Shown: positions 43,851-52,676, counted from the first letter of the stretch. The stretch: 64,000 nt of DNA from Bradyrhizobium genomosp. I (2014) (GCF_000261685.1 NZ_AJQE01000141.1:1-64000); one strand, 5' to 3'. The notes: a model not told the origin generated them from the sequence alone. Made by a program: numbers and translations.

Positions 43851-44828
43851 TCACTCACCCGGAGCGATTGCGTTGCTCGGCGTCGGCCGGTCTGCGATCT
43901 GCTGGCCGAATAGGCTGCCGATCAGCTCGACTGCAGTACGCGCCGTCCGACCACGTTCGTCCAGGAAGGGATTCAGCTCGACGATGTCGACCGACCCCAC
44001 CACGCCTGAATCGTGCAGCAGCTCCATGATCAGGTGCGCCTCGCGATAGGTAGCACCACCCGGCACCGTGGTGCCGACACCGGGTGCCAAGCAGGGGTCG
44101 AGGAAATCGACGTCGAAGCTGACATGCAGCACCCCATTGCTCGCCTTGACCCGATCGATCACACGCCGGATCAAGACGGCGACGCCGAACTCGTCGATCT
44201 GGCGCATGTCGACGATCCTGATCCGACGCAAGCGCATCAACTCCTTTTCGAGCTTGTCGATCGAACGCGCGCCAAACAGATCCAGCCTGTCCGGGTCGAT
44301 CGAAGCGCGCGGATCGTCGCCGAGCAGGCCGTCGAGGCCGGGCTCGCCGCACAAGAAGGCGGCTGACATGCCGTGCATGTTCGCGGTGATCGTCGTCTCC
44401 GGCGTGTTGTAGTCGGCGTGGGCATCGAGCCAGAGCACGAAGAGTTCGCGTCCACGTTCCTGCCAATGACGCGCCATCGCATTGACCGACCCCATCGACA
44501 GCGTGTGATCACCGCCCAGGAAGATCGGCAGCGCACCGGTTTTCGCCATCTCATAGCCTTTGCGGCTCAGGACGCGTGTCCAGCGCTGGATCTCGCGATA
44601 GTGATTGGCTCTTTCCGGCGGCCTGTCGGTGAGGTCCTGGACTTCGCTTGCCGACAGATCGCCATAGTCGACGACCTCGAAATCCAAGCTCTCGAGCAGT
44701 GTCGTTAGGCCGGCAGTGCGCAGCGCCGCGGGACCCATCAAGGTACCGCGCTGCGAAGCTCCCATGTCGATGGGTGCGCCGAGCAAGGCGATGCGCCGGG
44801 CTCGATCCGTCATGGTCCGATCGGTCAC
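43851..44828 (-). CDS. rocF: Arginase
   Basis: Ureohydrolase of 325 residues converting arginine to ornithine and urea. Manganese ligands appear in GGDHTLSMGSV, LWLDAHADYNTPE and VSFDVDFLDPCLAPGVGT. GALPIFLGGDHTLSMG and HGMSAAFL follow the arginase rather than the agmatinase pattern. GTG 44828 has GGAGG six bases upstream and is preferred to ATG 44813. It is a single-gene unit supplying ornithine and nitrogen. Confidence 0.92.
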   Translation of the reverse strand: MTDRTMTDRARRIALLGAPIDMGASQRGTLMGPAALRTAGLTTLLESLDFEVVDYGDLSASEVQDLTDRPPERANHYREIQRWTRVLSRKGYEMAKTGALPIFLGGDHTLSMGSVNAMARHWQERGRELFVLWLDAHADYNTPETTITANMHGMSAAFLCGEPGLDGLLGDDPRASIDPDRLDLFGARSIDKLEKELMRLRRIRIVDMRQIDEFGVAVLIRRVIDRVKASNGVLHVSFDVDFLDPCLAPGVGTTVPGGATYREAHLIMELLHDSGVVGSVDIVELNPFLDERGRTARTAVELIGSLFGQQIADRPTPSNAIAPGE

Positions 44829-44975
44829 GACTGCCTCCTGACGTCAACAAGGTTGTGCCAGCCTAACAGAGATTCGCATCCGTCGTTTGCCGGGGGCTCG
44901 TCTTAGCCGGAACAAAATCCCGCGCGCCGAATTGCCCATCCAAGGCCGGCACCCGCCGTTAACTACGGCGCCTGT

Positions 44976-45040
44976 CGCGGATAGCCAAAGGTCATCGGAC
45001 CCGCTGTTCAAAACGAGCGCTCGCGCGGATAGCCAAAGGT
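44976..45040. repeat. Pair of 17-base direct repeats
   Basis: CGCGGATAGCCAAAGGT occurs at 44976-44992 and 45024-45040, 48 bases apart. Both precede the small gene at 45076 and follow the arginase start divergently. They could be regulator sites or a local duplication. Confidence 0.6.
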
Positions 45041-45075
45041 GCCGGTCTTCATCATCAGGCCTGGAGGTCACGCGC

Positions 45076-45336
45076 TTGAGCACGGAGGTACCGCAATCCA
45101 CGTCCCAACCCGGCGTCGCCGAACGCGCCATCGATGCGGCGACCGACGTGTCCCGAACGATCGGTGAAGTCGCCGGAGGCCTGCAGGCAGCCGTCGACCG
45201 TCTGACCTCAGCAGTCGAGGAATCTCGGAAACCTGGCGGGACTCTCGCGACCATCGCAGCGATCACGCGCGAAGCGCCGCTTGCCAGCCTGTTCGTCGCT
45301 TTTCTCTTTGGCGTGGCGGTCGCTCGCCGGCGGTAG
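45076..45336 (+). CDS. Small membrane-anchored protein (DUF883-like)
   Basis: An 86-residue protein with an amphipathic N-terminal part (AERAIDAATDVSRTIGEVAG, then GLQAAVDRLTSAVEESRKPG) and a C-terminal hydrophobic helix ending in VAVARRR. This layout recalls ElaB/DUF883 ribosome-associated membrane proteins. TTG 45076 is preferred because GGAGG lies eight bases upstream. Confidence 0.6.
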   Translation: MSTEVPQSTSQPGVAERAIDAATDVSRTIGEVAGGLQAAVDRLTSAVEESRKPGGTLATIAAITREAPLASLFVAFLFGVAVARRR

Positions 45337-45353
45337 CGGGGAAGCCCCCCTCT

Positions 45354-46650
45354 TCAGGCCGCGCCGACCGCGTTGAACTCAGCCGCCAGGAACTGCTTTT
45401 CGAATGCCTCGGCCGGCATCGGACGGCCGAAGAAATATCCCTGCCCTTCCTCGCATCCCATGCTGAGCAGGAAGTCGGCAGTTGAGCGGTTCTCGATACC
45501 TTCGGCCACGACCGTGAAACCGAGCTGCTTGCTGAGGCCGATCGTCGAGCCGACGATTGCAGCATCGTCGGAATCCGCGAGAAGACCAAATACGAACGAC
45601 CGGTCGATCTTGAGGCCGTCGAGCGGAAACTTCTTGAGATAGCTCAGGTTCGCATAACCGGTGCCGAAATCATCGAACAGGATTCGGACGCCGAGATCCT
45701 GAATTCGCTTGAACATGGCGAGCACATGGCGTTCGTCATGGAGGAGGATGTCTTCCGTGACTTCGATTTCGAGAAGCGATGGCTTTAGCCCTGTCGCTTC
45801 GAGCGATGCCGCAACCGAATGCGCGAGGTCGCCGGATTGAAGCTGCGAGGGTGAGAGGTTGATCGCGACGCGCACGTTGTTGCCGGACGATTCCCAGGCC
45901 CGCGCCGACGGCAGGCGGTCTCCATCACCCAGTTCGCGATCCGCTCCGATAGGGCCGAGGTGTTAACCACCGGCATGAACTCTCCGGGCGAGACGTAGCC
46001 GCGCACCGGATGTCGCCAGCGGATGAGTGCTTCGGTCCCGATCAGGCTGCCGTCGATCAGACGAACCTGCGGCTGGTAGAATAGTTCGCCGCGGTCCGCG
46101 GCGAGCGCGAACTCGCTTTCCAGCATAAGTCGGTTCTCGAGTTCCTGCCTGATCGCACTTTCGAAGATTACATGGCAACCGCGCCGCGTCGCCTTTGCGC
46201 GGCTCAGCGCGAGATGGCCGTTGCTCAGGAGACCGTCAGCCTTTTGCCCGCCTTCCGGATAGACGGCAACGCCGACGCTGATCCTGACGCGGTGTTGCCG
46301 CGTGTTTCGAATGGGCGGCCGATAATCTCGGCCGGCATGTAGCCGAAGATGGCGCTCGCGCCGGGATTCCAAACCGTAATCCGGTGATCCTCGTCGGTGC
46401 AGACGAGCCCGTCGCCGAGCGACATCGCAATGCGATGAAAGCGGCTCTCGGCGATGCGTCCGAGCAGACTACGGAAATCGGCTTCGTCCAGCGCAATTGC
46501 CGTCAGATATGCGATGATAGCGATGTGGAACAGCGATGTATCGATGACGAGGGGCCATCTTGCCTGTACGAGGGCCGCGACCAGTTCGATGCCCGCTCCG
46601 GCCGCGACGAGGATAGCGACGCGAGTTCCTGGCGCGAAGCGGCGTCACGA
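45354..46650 (-). pseudogene. Broken PAS-GGDEF-EAL cyclic-di-GMP protein
   Basis: Fragments in different frames belong to one gene. From the 5' side, a hydrophobic segment (ILVAAGAGIELVAALVQARW) leads into a PAS domain (GDGLVCTDEDHRITVWNPGA) ending at IIGRPFE. A frame change near 46300 then enters only the end of a GGDEF domain (VRISVGVAVYPEGGQ), so most of that domain and its GGDEF site are missing. An EAL domain follows (EFALAADRGELFYQPQVRLI). A one-base deletion near 45908 shifts it to the rest (VRVAINLSPSQLQSGDLAHS, ILFDDFGTGYANLSYLKKFP, VVAEGIENRSTADFL). It cannot make an intact enzyme. Confidence 0.85.
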
Positions 46651-46660
46651 ATACATCATC

Positions 46661-47037
46661 AGCAGGCATTGGCGTCCTGCCCCGCCCGCACGGCGGTCAT
46701 CGAAGGCATCAAGGCATCGCCGAGCTTCTCGCCGAACGGATCTCCAGGCCGATCTCGGTGTGGCTGTCCCCCTGAGCTATCGGGCGCCGGACAACGAGCG
46801 CCGCCGCGCACGCTTCCATTTCACACTGTCGAGCACGCTCCGGACCTGCTCCGAACATGACAAGGCCGGCTGTCTCTAGGCTAGCCGCCCGCTCCTTCGG
46901 GCGATCGACCCGACTCGCGGCCCTTTTGCGGCCTTGCTCACAGGATTGCCTAAATTTAATCCCGTAACCTGCTCACGATCGCTCGACCAAGAGTTCCCAA
47001 TGACCATGTTCAGGTAAAGGTGATTTGAGACAGAACC
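46661..47037. other. Intergenic stretch, nothing supported
   Basis: About 380 bases between the broken signalling gene and the secreted hydrolase. No gene or clear structure was seen; it probably contains the hydrolase promoter and more decayed sequence. Confidence 0.4.
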
Positions 47038-47868
47038 ATGAAGAAGGTGTTTGCAATCCTGGCGTTTCTCTGCGTCCTCGGCGTCGGGCAGTATTTCGTC
47101 GTCAGCCATTTCGCAATTCGCCATGAGACCTTGAACCTCTTCGACGCTTCGCGCCAGCGACCGATCTCGGTCGAGGTCGCCGTGCGGCGCGACTATGAGA
47201 CGAAGGCCAATCTCGGCCTCTGGAAGCTCCCGCTCGCCATCATCAGCAACGGCAACACTGTCAAGGCTACCGAATATTCCTTCCTCGCCAACGTGTTGGC
47301 CGCGCGAGGCTATCTGGTTGCCAGCATCCAGCAGGACTTGCCGAGCGATCCGCCGCTGATGACCCATGTCGGTCAGCAATATGTCGGCCGGCGTGAAGTC
47401 TACATCCGCTGCGAAGCAAACATTCTCTTCGTGCTGGGCGAACTGAAGCGGCGGCAGGAGAACGTCGAATACGACCACATCACCCTCGTCGGCCACTCCA
47501 ACGGCGGCGATGTCTCCATGTATGTCGCCCACCAGCACCCGGAGTTGGTCTCGAAGGTGATCACGCTCGACAATCTGCGGGTGCCTTTCGTGCTCAGCGA
47601 CCGCTTGAAGATCCTGTCGTTCCGCTCGAAGGACCCGCATTTCGTGACAGATCCCGGCGTGCTGCCGACGCCGGAAGAGGCCAAGGCGCGCGGTATTGAT
47701 ATCATCCACACCGGCGCGCAGCACACGGAGATGAGCGATCGCGGTCCCAACTCGGTCAAGGAGAAGATCCAGGAGACGCTCGACCGCTTCCTGCGTGACA
47801 GCGCCAGTAGCGCGCTCGCGCCGGCAGATACGAAGAGCCCGATGATCATGAACCCAGGAGACTATTAG
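47038..47868 (+). CDS. Membrane-anchored or secreted alpha/beta hydrolase
   Basis: A 276-residue protein with an uncleaved anchor or signal (MKKVFAILAFLCVLGVGQYF). The hydrolase core has ISNGNTVKATEYSFLANVLA, a nucleophile elbow GHSNGGDVSMYVA and a late His in GAQHTEMSDRG. The fold resembles dienelactone-hydrolase-like esterases. It acts outside the cytoplasm. The substrate is unknown. Confidence 0.85.
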   Translation: MKKVFAILAFLCVLGVGQYFVVSHFAIRHETLNLFDASRQRPISVEVAVRRDYETKANLGLWKLPLAIISNGNTVKATEYSFLANVLAARGYLVASIQQDLPSDPPLMTHVGQQYVGRREVYIRCEANILFVLGELKRRQENVEYDHITLVGHSNGGDVSMYVAHQHPELVSKVITLDNLRVPFVLSDRLKILSFRSKDPHFVTDPGVLPTPEEAKARGIDIIHTGAQHTEMSDRGPNSVKEKIQETLDRFLRDSASSALAPADTKSPMIMNPGDY

Positions 47869-48161
47869 CCGGCAGCGCTTTGCGGCAGATCAAAGGCGGC
47901 TCCGAAGCGGCAGGATATGAAGAGCGATATGGCGTCGGAGAGACACGTGTCGCACTATACCGAGAGTCTTGCTACGAAAAGCCTTGATACCAAAAGTCTT
48001 GGCCTGCCCGCGGCAGGAATGCCGGGATTCGTCCGGCATTTCTATCGCTCGACCCGCAGGTTGTTACGGTCGATCATCGCCCGCATTGATCTCTCGCAGT
48101 TTCCAGGATCATGCTGCGGATGAGCGCGACGGCCGCAAGCGAATGCAGAAAGATTATCCTT

Positions 48162-48479
48162 ATGCCCCGGGATGTGAGACGGATTTGCCTGCTGCTTGGC
48201 GCAATCTCCAGCCTCGGCACGTCGTCCGCTCTCGCCGCTGACGCCGATCACGGCGCCGACCTCGCCAGGCGCTGGTGCGCGAGCTGCCATGTCGTGGCGA
48301 ACGGACAGACCCAGGCGAGCGCCGACGTCCCCTCCTTTGCATCCGTGGCGCGCAGGCCGGACTTCAGTCCGGAAAGACTCGCCTTCTTCCTGCTCGATCC
48401 GCATCCGAAGATGCCGAATTTTCCCTTGAGCAGGACGGAAGCCAGCGATATCGCGGCCTATATCGCATCGCTGCGTTAG
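48162..48479 (+). CDS. Periplasmic c-type cytochrome
   Basis: A 105-residue monoheme cytochrome c. The signal peptide is RRICLLLGAISSLGTSSALA, the heme site WCASCHVV, and the distal Met lies in HPKMPNF, with a final helix ASDIAAYIASLR. This is class I organisation. ATG 48162 gives the best signal peptide, although its ribosome-binding site is weak; ATG 48111 is an in-frame alternative. It carries electrons in the periplasm. Its partner is not evident. Confidence 0.85.
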   Translation: MPRDVRRICLLLGAISSLGTSSALAADADHGADLARRWCASCHVVANGQTQASADVPSFASVARRPDFSPERLAFFLLDPHPKMPNFPLSRTEASDIAAYIASLR

Positions 48480-48516
48480 CCGCCGCCGGACGATCACGAC
48501 CTGCTGCAAATGCAAA

Positions 48517-48540
48517 TCCCTGCCGGGGAACCGGCAGGGA
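48517..48540. terminator. Hairpin after the cytochrome gene
   Basis: TCCCTGCCGG, GGAA, CCGGCAGGGA: a perfect ten-base stem with a stable GGAA loop, 37 bases after the cytochrome stop. No T-run follows, so termination efficiency is uncertain. Confidence 0.6.
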
Positions 48541-48669
48541 TCAGCAGAAAAGACAACGGACGGCGAATGGATTCATTCGGTGGCCCGTCATGGACCTGCT
48601 CGGTCATCGAAGCGCGGATCTCCACGCCACACAAGATCAATTTGTGGGCACGCTGTAGATGCGCCGAAA

Positions 48670-49011
48670 TCAGGACTTGCCCTTGCCTGGTTGCATGAGA
48701 CTGCCGGTCATCTGGCGCATGTGGTCTCCGGCGCTGGTGAACTGACTGCGCAAGAAATCGGACTGGATTCGCATCGCTTCCTGGAGGTCGGTGGCATGCA
48801 CCAGCTTGCGCGCATGCTCAAAGGCCGACTTCATGTTCTGCTCGGTGAAAGCCAACGCCTGCTTGGACACATCCGTCCCCGCGCCCGGAACGGACGACAT
48901 CGATTTGGTGGCGGCTTCGAAAAACATCCCGAATGCCTTTTCCGCCTGGTCAATCGTCTTCTCGGCCAAGTCGCGCAGTTCGGCCGGAACTTCGAGCTTC
49001 GGTTCGATCAT
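48670..49011 (-). CDS. Phasin family protein
   Basis: A 113-residue helical protein (MIEPKLEVPAELRDLAEKTI, EKAFGMFFEAATKSMSSVPG, EQNMKSAFEHARKLVHATDL, SQFTSAGDHMRQMTGSLMQP). This is the phasin pattern of proteins that coat polyhydroxybutyrate granules. GGGAGGAGTGCGACC precedes ATG 49011. A single-gene unit. Confidence 0.9.
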   Translation of the reverse strand: MIEPKLEVPAELRDLAEKTIDQAEKAFGMFFEAATKSMSSVPGAGTDVSKQALAFTEQNMKSAFEHARKLVHATDLQEAMRIQSDFLRSQFTSAGDHMRQMTGSLMQPGKGKS

Positions 49012-49151
49012 GGTCGCACTCCTCCCTTTTTCCCAACTGAATACCACCTTGCCGGACCGCCTTCCAGCGGCCAGCCTCGGGGAACGACGCCGGCCTGCCG
49101 GCTGTGGCAGAAAAGCAAGGAGACGGCACTGGGCCGGCGCGCGGCCGGATT

Positions 49152-49337
49152 TCAGGACAAGGGATGCTCGGGGAGAACTTCTTCGGCGGCGAGATCTTCG
49201 ACCAGCTTGATTACTTCGAAACGCTGTCGAGGCGCGAGCTTCAGGAACGCACGGAGCAAACGCAGACTTTCGACAGTGCTGCTTGCAGGAACACCGAGCT
49301 TGAGATGCAGCTCAGCCGCGAAATTGAGGTTTTTCAT
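49152..49337 (-). CDS. Small hypothetical protein
   Basis: A 61-residue protein (MKNLNFAAELHLKLGVPASS, then LKLAPRQRFEVIKLVEDLAA), acidic at the end. Predicted to be helical and soluble. Similar small proteins are seen in rhizobia by general experience. Function is unknown. Confidence 0.6.
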   Translation of the reverse strand: MKNLNFAAELHLKLGVPASSTVESLRLLRAFLKLAPRQRFEVIKLVEDLAAEEVLPEHPLS

Positions 49338-49960
49338 CTCGCACCTATGACAAGCATCGGCCTTCGTGATCCAGTCGAGAAGCGGGCACCACAACAGAAG
49401 CTATCGCGACGAACTGTCGGCCAGTGGTGGAACCGCCAGGGCGGCATGCCGAACTGCATCCCAGTAACGGCGCCCCAATCGCACGGTTGTAACTATGGCA
49501 AGGAACAACCCTTCCGGCAAGCCCAACCGTGGGTGTAGCGATGCTTGGCCTGCATCGCACCATGGCGATTCCGGATAACAGGAATATCGACCGCCGTCAC
49601 CCACCTGCGTCAAGAAGCGGCATCAATCGCGCACACTGCCCTGATCGCTATCAATCCACGCAGCGTTTCGCTTGTTTCCGATGTGAATGCACATTGGCAC
49701 TCACGAATTGGCGATCCTTCAGCATGTACACGTAATTGTTGAGTCCGATCTCGCCGGTTGTATCACCAGCATGAAAGCCGATCTTGCTGCCAGCCCCGAT
49801 CCTGGCGGGCTGTTCGCAGCAGGATCATCGGTCTGATTCTGCCGTGAACCGTTGTCCGCGAGCGAGCGACCAAGCCGTTGCGGCACGGCCACGCAGATAC
49901 GGGCGCCATGGCTGAAAGCTCCTCGATCCGGGCGCGCGCCAGCACCAAAAGGACGACGGC
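49338..49960. other. Long intergenic stretch without supported genes
   Basis: About 620 bases. Open frames on both strands are short, lack ribosome-binding sites and give Arg/Pro-rich translations. No tRNA, repeat or strong hairpin was seen. It probably contains the promoter of the secreted protein at 49961. Confidence 0.4.
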
Positions 49961-50317
49961 ATGCTTTCTCGCTGCGATCTCATCAAAGGCGCCGCGGTCG
50001 CGCTTCTCACGCTCTCGATACAAGGCGCATGGGCGCAGGACACCAAGATGAACCTGTTCAAGATCGTCACCATCAAGGACGAAATCGTCGTCGGATTGTC
50101 GGCAGAGGAGCTTCAGGCGCTCGGCGGCAATGATGCGAGCGCCGTTGCACACGCGCTGGCACAGAAGGGCGATCTCACTGTCTGGCAATACAATGTGCAT
50201 CGTGGCCCCAACGGCGAACTACAGCAGGCGCCGACCGCCAAGATCGGTCTTCTGGCGAACGCCTCCCTTCGCGTCGAGCCCTACGCCACACCCTACCAGA
50301 TTGTCCCTCATCCGTAG
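49961..50317 (+). CDS. Small secreted protein
   Basis: A 118-residue protein with signal peptide (MLSRCDLIKGAAVALLTLSI, cleavage after AWAQ) and a mature domain with NLFKIVTIKDEIVVGLSAEE and LTVWQYNVHRGPNGELQQAP. This resembles a family of short periplasmic proteins in Bradyrhizobiaceae. Function is unknown. Confidence 0.75.
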   Translation: MLSRCDLIKGAAVALLTLSIQGAWAQDTKMNLFKIVTIKDEIVVGLSAEELQALGGNDASAVAHALAQKGDLTVWQYNVHRGPNGELQQAPTAKIGLLANASLRVEPYATPYQIVPHP

Positions 50318-50363
50318 GCAACAGGCCGGCACGCCGGCGGCCAGAACCGCCGGCGTGCCGCAA

Positions 50364-50939
50364 TCATCCGCGTCGGTCCGCACGCTGTGTCCCGGCCTCC
50401 GTTGCAAAGCCATAGACCAGTGCCAGCCGATCCAGGCATTCGCGAAAACGCCGTGCAAAATAATCGTTCCAGCGCTGCGTACGGACGGCACGACGCTGCC
50501 CGATCTGATCCATGGTCAGACCCAGCACCAGCACGTCGTGCACCAGCGCGGCGCCGTCTGTGCCTAGTTCGCGCTCGACCCTGTTCAGCCGCAGCACCGC
50601 CTGTCGTTGGCTCTCGGTGACCGGCTCGCGCGTGCCGGTACCATCGACATATTCGCGGGTCGTATCCACCGCCTGTGGGCCCCGCTCAGCCCGCTCCCAA
50701 TCGTTCTGGAAGGCGCGCCCGCCGCGGTATTGCGCCTCGTCGATCTGGTGGTGCGCGTGCAGCCGGCCGAGCGGATCGCTGCGGATCGACCGGATAGCCA
50801 GAATCTTCTCGCCCGAATCGAGCGCGAGCGGATTGTCGACCTCCACCTCCGCCACCTCGGCATTGAACGGTACCTCCCTCGACCGTCGGTCGTAGACCTT
50901 CGCCAATCTGTAGGACTTGTTGCGTCGGGCACGTGCCAC
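50364..50939 (-). CDS. DUF6456-like helix-rich protein, phage-associated
   Basis: A 191-residue protein. DPLGRLHAHHQIDEAQYRGG, DWERAERGPQAVDTTREYVD and AVLRLNRVERELGTDGAALV follow the pattern of DUF6456-like proteins, encoded near GcrA-type genes and phage control regions. The N-terminus is basic. It is 46 bases downstream of the GcrA-like gene in the same direction. Its function may be DNA-related. Confidence 0.6.
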   Translation of the reverse strand: MARARRNKSYRLAKVYDRRSREVPFNAEVAEVEVDNPLALDSGEKILAIRSIRSDPLGRLHAHHQIDEAQYRGGRAFQNDWERAERGPQAVDTTREYVDGTGTREPVTESQRQAVLRLNRVERELGTDGAALVHDVLVLGLTMDQIGQRRAVRTQRWNDYFARRFRECLDRLALVYGFATEAGTQRADRRG

Positions 50940-50985
50940 TCGGATACTCCTTGCAAGTCTGACAATTGAACGGACGGCTGCACCT

Positions 50986-51519
50986 TCAAGCGGCGCTGAC
51001 CAGCCTCAGCGCGACGGGGCCGACGACACGGGCGGACGCCGCTCCAGAGCGACGCGTCAGGCGAGCGTGCGGCGCGCAATAGCTGGACCCCGGCTGACGC
51101 GGGTGACCGCAGAAGGCAATCTCCTCCCCGTCCTTGTCGCCGCCATAGGGATAGCGGCAGTCGGCCGGCTCGAGTTCGACGAGTTGGATCAAGCGCGGCT
51201 GGACGCCGACACAGCGCAACTTCACCCGCGCCGCAGGCTTCATTGCGGACTTCGGCGGCAGATTCAGGTTCGGCAAGGCCGCCCTCCGCGGCGAAAGCAC
51301 GCTGGCCTCGCCCGGCAAGCACGGCACGATCGACGGGCTCGTCGTCCACTCCGGCACGACGAGTCCAAGCCGCTTGGCGCGGCCGACCACCGCATTGCGC
51401 GTGTAAGCCGTTCCGAATCTTGCGTTAATCTGTCTGCCGATCTCCGCGTAAGACATGCCTTTGAGAAAATAGTCGCGAAGCGCGTCGGAGTGCTCCGACG
51501 GCCAATGGCCCGGTTCCAT
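50986..51519 (-). CDS. GcrA-like cell-cycle regulator paralogue
   Basis: A 177-residue protein. The N-terminal helix-turn-helix reads ALRDYFLKGMSYAEIGRQIN followed by TRNAVVGRAKRLGLVVPEW, as in GcrA, which binds methylated promoters with sigma-70. The C-terminus has a Cys/His cluster (DCRYPYGG, FCGHPRQPGSSYCAPHARL) matching the GcrA end. Its linkage to an S24 repressor and a DUF6456-like gene suggests a phage-derived paralogue rather than the core gcrA. Confidence 0.85.
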   Translation of the reverse strand: MEPGHWPSEHSDALRDYFLKGMSYAEIGRQINARFGTAYTRNAVVGRAKRLGLVVPEWTTSPSIVPCLPGEASVLSPRRAALPNLNLPPKSAMKPAARVKLRCVGVQPRLIQLVELEPADCRYPYGGDKDGEEIAFCGHPRQPGSSYCAPHARLTRRSGAASARVVGPVALRLVSAA

Positions 51520-51574
51520 GATGCTGCCCTGTGATGCGCCCCTCCGATCACGCGACCGGGAAGCGGGATAGACA

Positions 51575-51589
51575 TTCCGTTATTCCGAA
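51575..51589. promoter_or_regulatory. Repressor operator 1 (gcrA-like promoter)
   Basis: TTCCG, TTATT, CCGAA: matches the TTCCG-N5-CGGAA motif with one mismatch. On the minus strand a TTGACA (51595-51600) with 17-base spacing to GAATGT overlaps it, so it would repress the GcrA-like gene. Confidence 0.65.
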
Positions 51590-51632
51590 GCTGGTGTCAA
51601 GCCCATAATTCTGATATTCATAATTGCATCAA

Positions 51633-51647
51633 TTCCGAATTTCGGAT
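51633..51647. promoter_or_regulatory. Repressor operator 2 (repressor promoter)
   Basis: TTCCG, AATTT, CGGAT: one mismatch to the motif, 38 bases before the repressor ATG, which fits autoregulation. Confidence 0.7.
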
Positions 51648-51685
51648 TACAAGAGGCAAGACGGTGCGCAATCGAGGGAATCACC

Positions 51686-52294
51686 ATGTTGGACGTTGCA
51701 ATGATCGAGCGGGGCCTGGAAAAGACGGGCAAGAGCAAGGGCGGCCTGGCGGCGGCCATGGGCGTGCGGCCCGGCGCGGTCTCGGAGATCCTCGGCGGCG
51801 AGCGTCTGGTGAAGGCTTCGGAGATCATTCCGATCATGGAATATCTTGAGCTCAATCTCGCGCCGATCATGGGCCGCGTCGGCGCCGGTGCCGTGATCGA
51901 GCCGGACTACGAGCAGGTTCCGCCGGAGGGACTGGGCGACATCACGCTGCCCTTCCCGATCATGGAAGAGACCGTCGCCTTCGAGATCGTGGGTGATTCG
52001 ATGCTGCCTAAATACGAAAGCGGCGACGTGATCGTGGTCTACAAGGACCAGCGCCACCCACTATCGAGCTTCTACGGCGAAGAGGCTGTGGTCCGGCTCA
52101 AGACCGGCGAGCGCTATCTGAAGACCATCGAGCGGGGAAAATCACCCTCCGTCGTCAATCTCACGAGCTTCAATGCCAAGCCGATCGTCGGCGTCAAGCT
52201 CGACTGGGTCGGGGAGATCTGCCTGTCGATGCCCAAGGGGCAGCTCGAGCGGCTGCGTGCGAAATCGGCGCGTCCCCGCAAGAAAGGCAAGTAA
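51686..52294 (+). CDS. S24-family phage-type repressor
   Basis: A 202-residue repressor. The N-terminal helix-turn-helix reads KTGKSKGGLAAAMGVRPGAV with SEILGGERLVKASEIIPIME. The linker VGAGAVIEPDYEQ contains an Ala-Gly that could be the self-cleavage bond. The C-terminal S24 domain has the Ser in FEIVGDSMLPKYESGDVIVV and the Lys region in EEAVVRLKTGERYLKTI. Thus DNA-damage-triggered autocleavage is plausible. It is flanked on both sides by TTCCG-N5-CGGAA operators. Confidence 0.88.
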   Translation: MLDVAMIERGLEKTGKSKGGLAAAMGVRPGAVSEILGGERLVKASEIIPIMEYLELNLAPIMGRVGAGAVIEPDYEQVPPEGLGDITLPFPIMEETVAFEIVGDSMLPKYESGDVIVVYKDQRHPLSSFYGEEAVVRLKTGERYLKTIERGKSPSVVNLTSFNAKPIVGVKLDWVGEICLSMPKGQLERLRAKSARPRKKGK

Positions 52295-52310
52295 GAGATC
52301 GGCGAGCAAT

Positions 52311-52325
52311 TTCCGATTTTTAGAA
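52311..52325. promoter_or_regulatory. Repressor operator 3
   Basis: TTCCG, ATTTT, TAGAA: a weaker half on the right. It lies 31 bases before operator 4, centre to centre, a possible cooperative pair. Confidence 0.6.
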
Positions 52326-52332
52326 ATATCGA

Positions 52333-52361
52333 TTGACAACATTCCGTTTTTCGGAAATATT
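52333..52361 (+). promoter_or_regulatory. Sigma-70-type promoter overlapping operator 4
   Basis: TTGACA (52333-52338), a 17-base spacer and AATATT (52356-52361). The operator at 52342-52356 covers the spacer, so repressor binding would block polymerase. It drives the small gene at 52401. Confidence 0.75.
52342..52356. promoter_or_regulatory. Repressor operator 4 (perfect palindrome)
   Basis: TTCCG, TTTTT, CGGAA: perfect arms. The best site of the four and the basis of the motif. Confidence 0.8.
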
Positions 52362-52400
52362 CTGCCGCACTCCCGACACGAGGCGCGGCAGGATCGTTTT

Positions 52401-52676
52401 ATGCAATACTTCGTCGTGATGATCGACTATGGGCGGCGGGGCCGCGAGGCGGTCGTCGATCCCGAAATCACGAGGTGCGAGGTCATCTCCCGCATCGCTT
52501 CGGGCGAGTACCGGAACATCTCGTTCATCCACGAAATCGTGGAGAGTGCGGTCGAGGACGTGACTGAGGCCATCCTGACCGAGGCCGCCCTGCCCCAGAT
52601 CCCGCCGGAAGACGTCGACCTCCAGGCGATCGGCCTTGATCGCATCCGCGATCTGCGCAAGCACGAACGGACGTGA
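52401..52676 (+). CDS. Small protein under the S24 repressor
   Basis: A 91-residue protein (MQYFVVMIDYGRRGREAVVD, then SRIASGEYRNISFIHEIVES), acidic with a helical C-terminal half. It is the only gene following the strong promoter and two operators downstream of the repressor. No family is recognised. By position it is the first effector of the module. Confidence 0.75.
   Translation: MQYFVVMIDYGRRGREAVVDPEITRCEVISRIASGEYRNISFIHEIVESAVEDVTEAILTEAALPQIPPEDVDLQAIGLDRIRDLRKHERT

Noticed and set aside
47917-48123. 68-residue frame before the cytochrome gene
   Set aside because: The repeated SLATKSLDTKSLG start is curious, but there is no ribosome-binding site and no other support.
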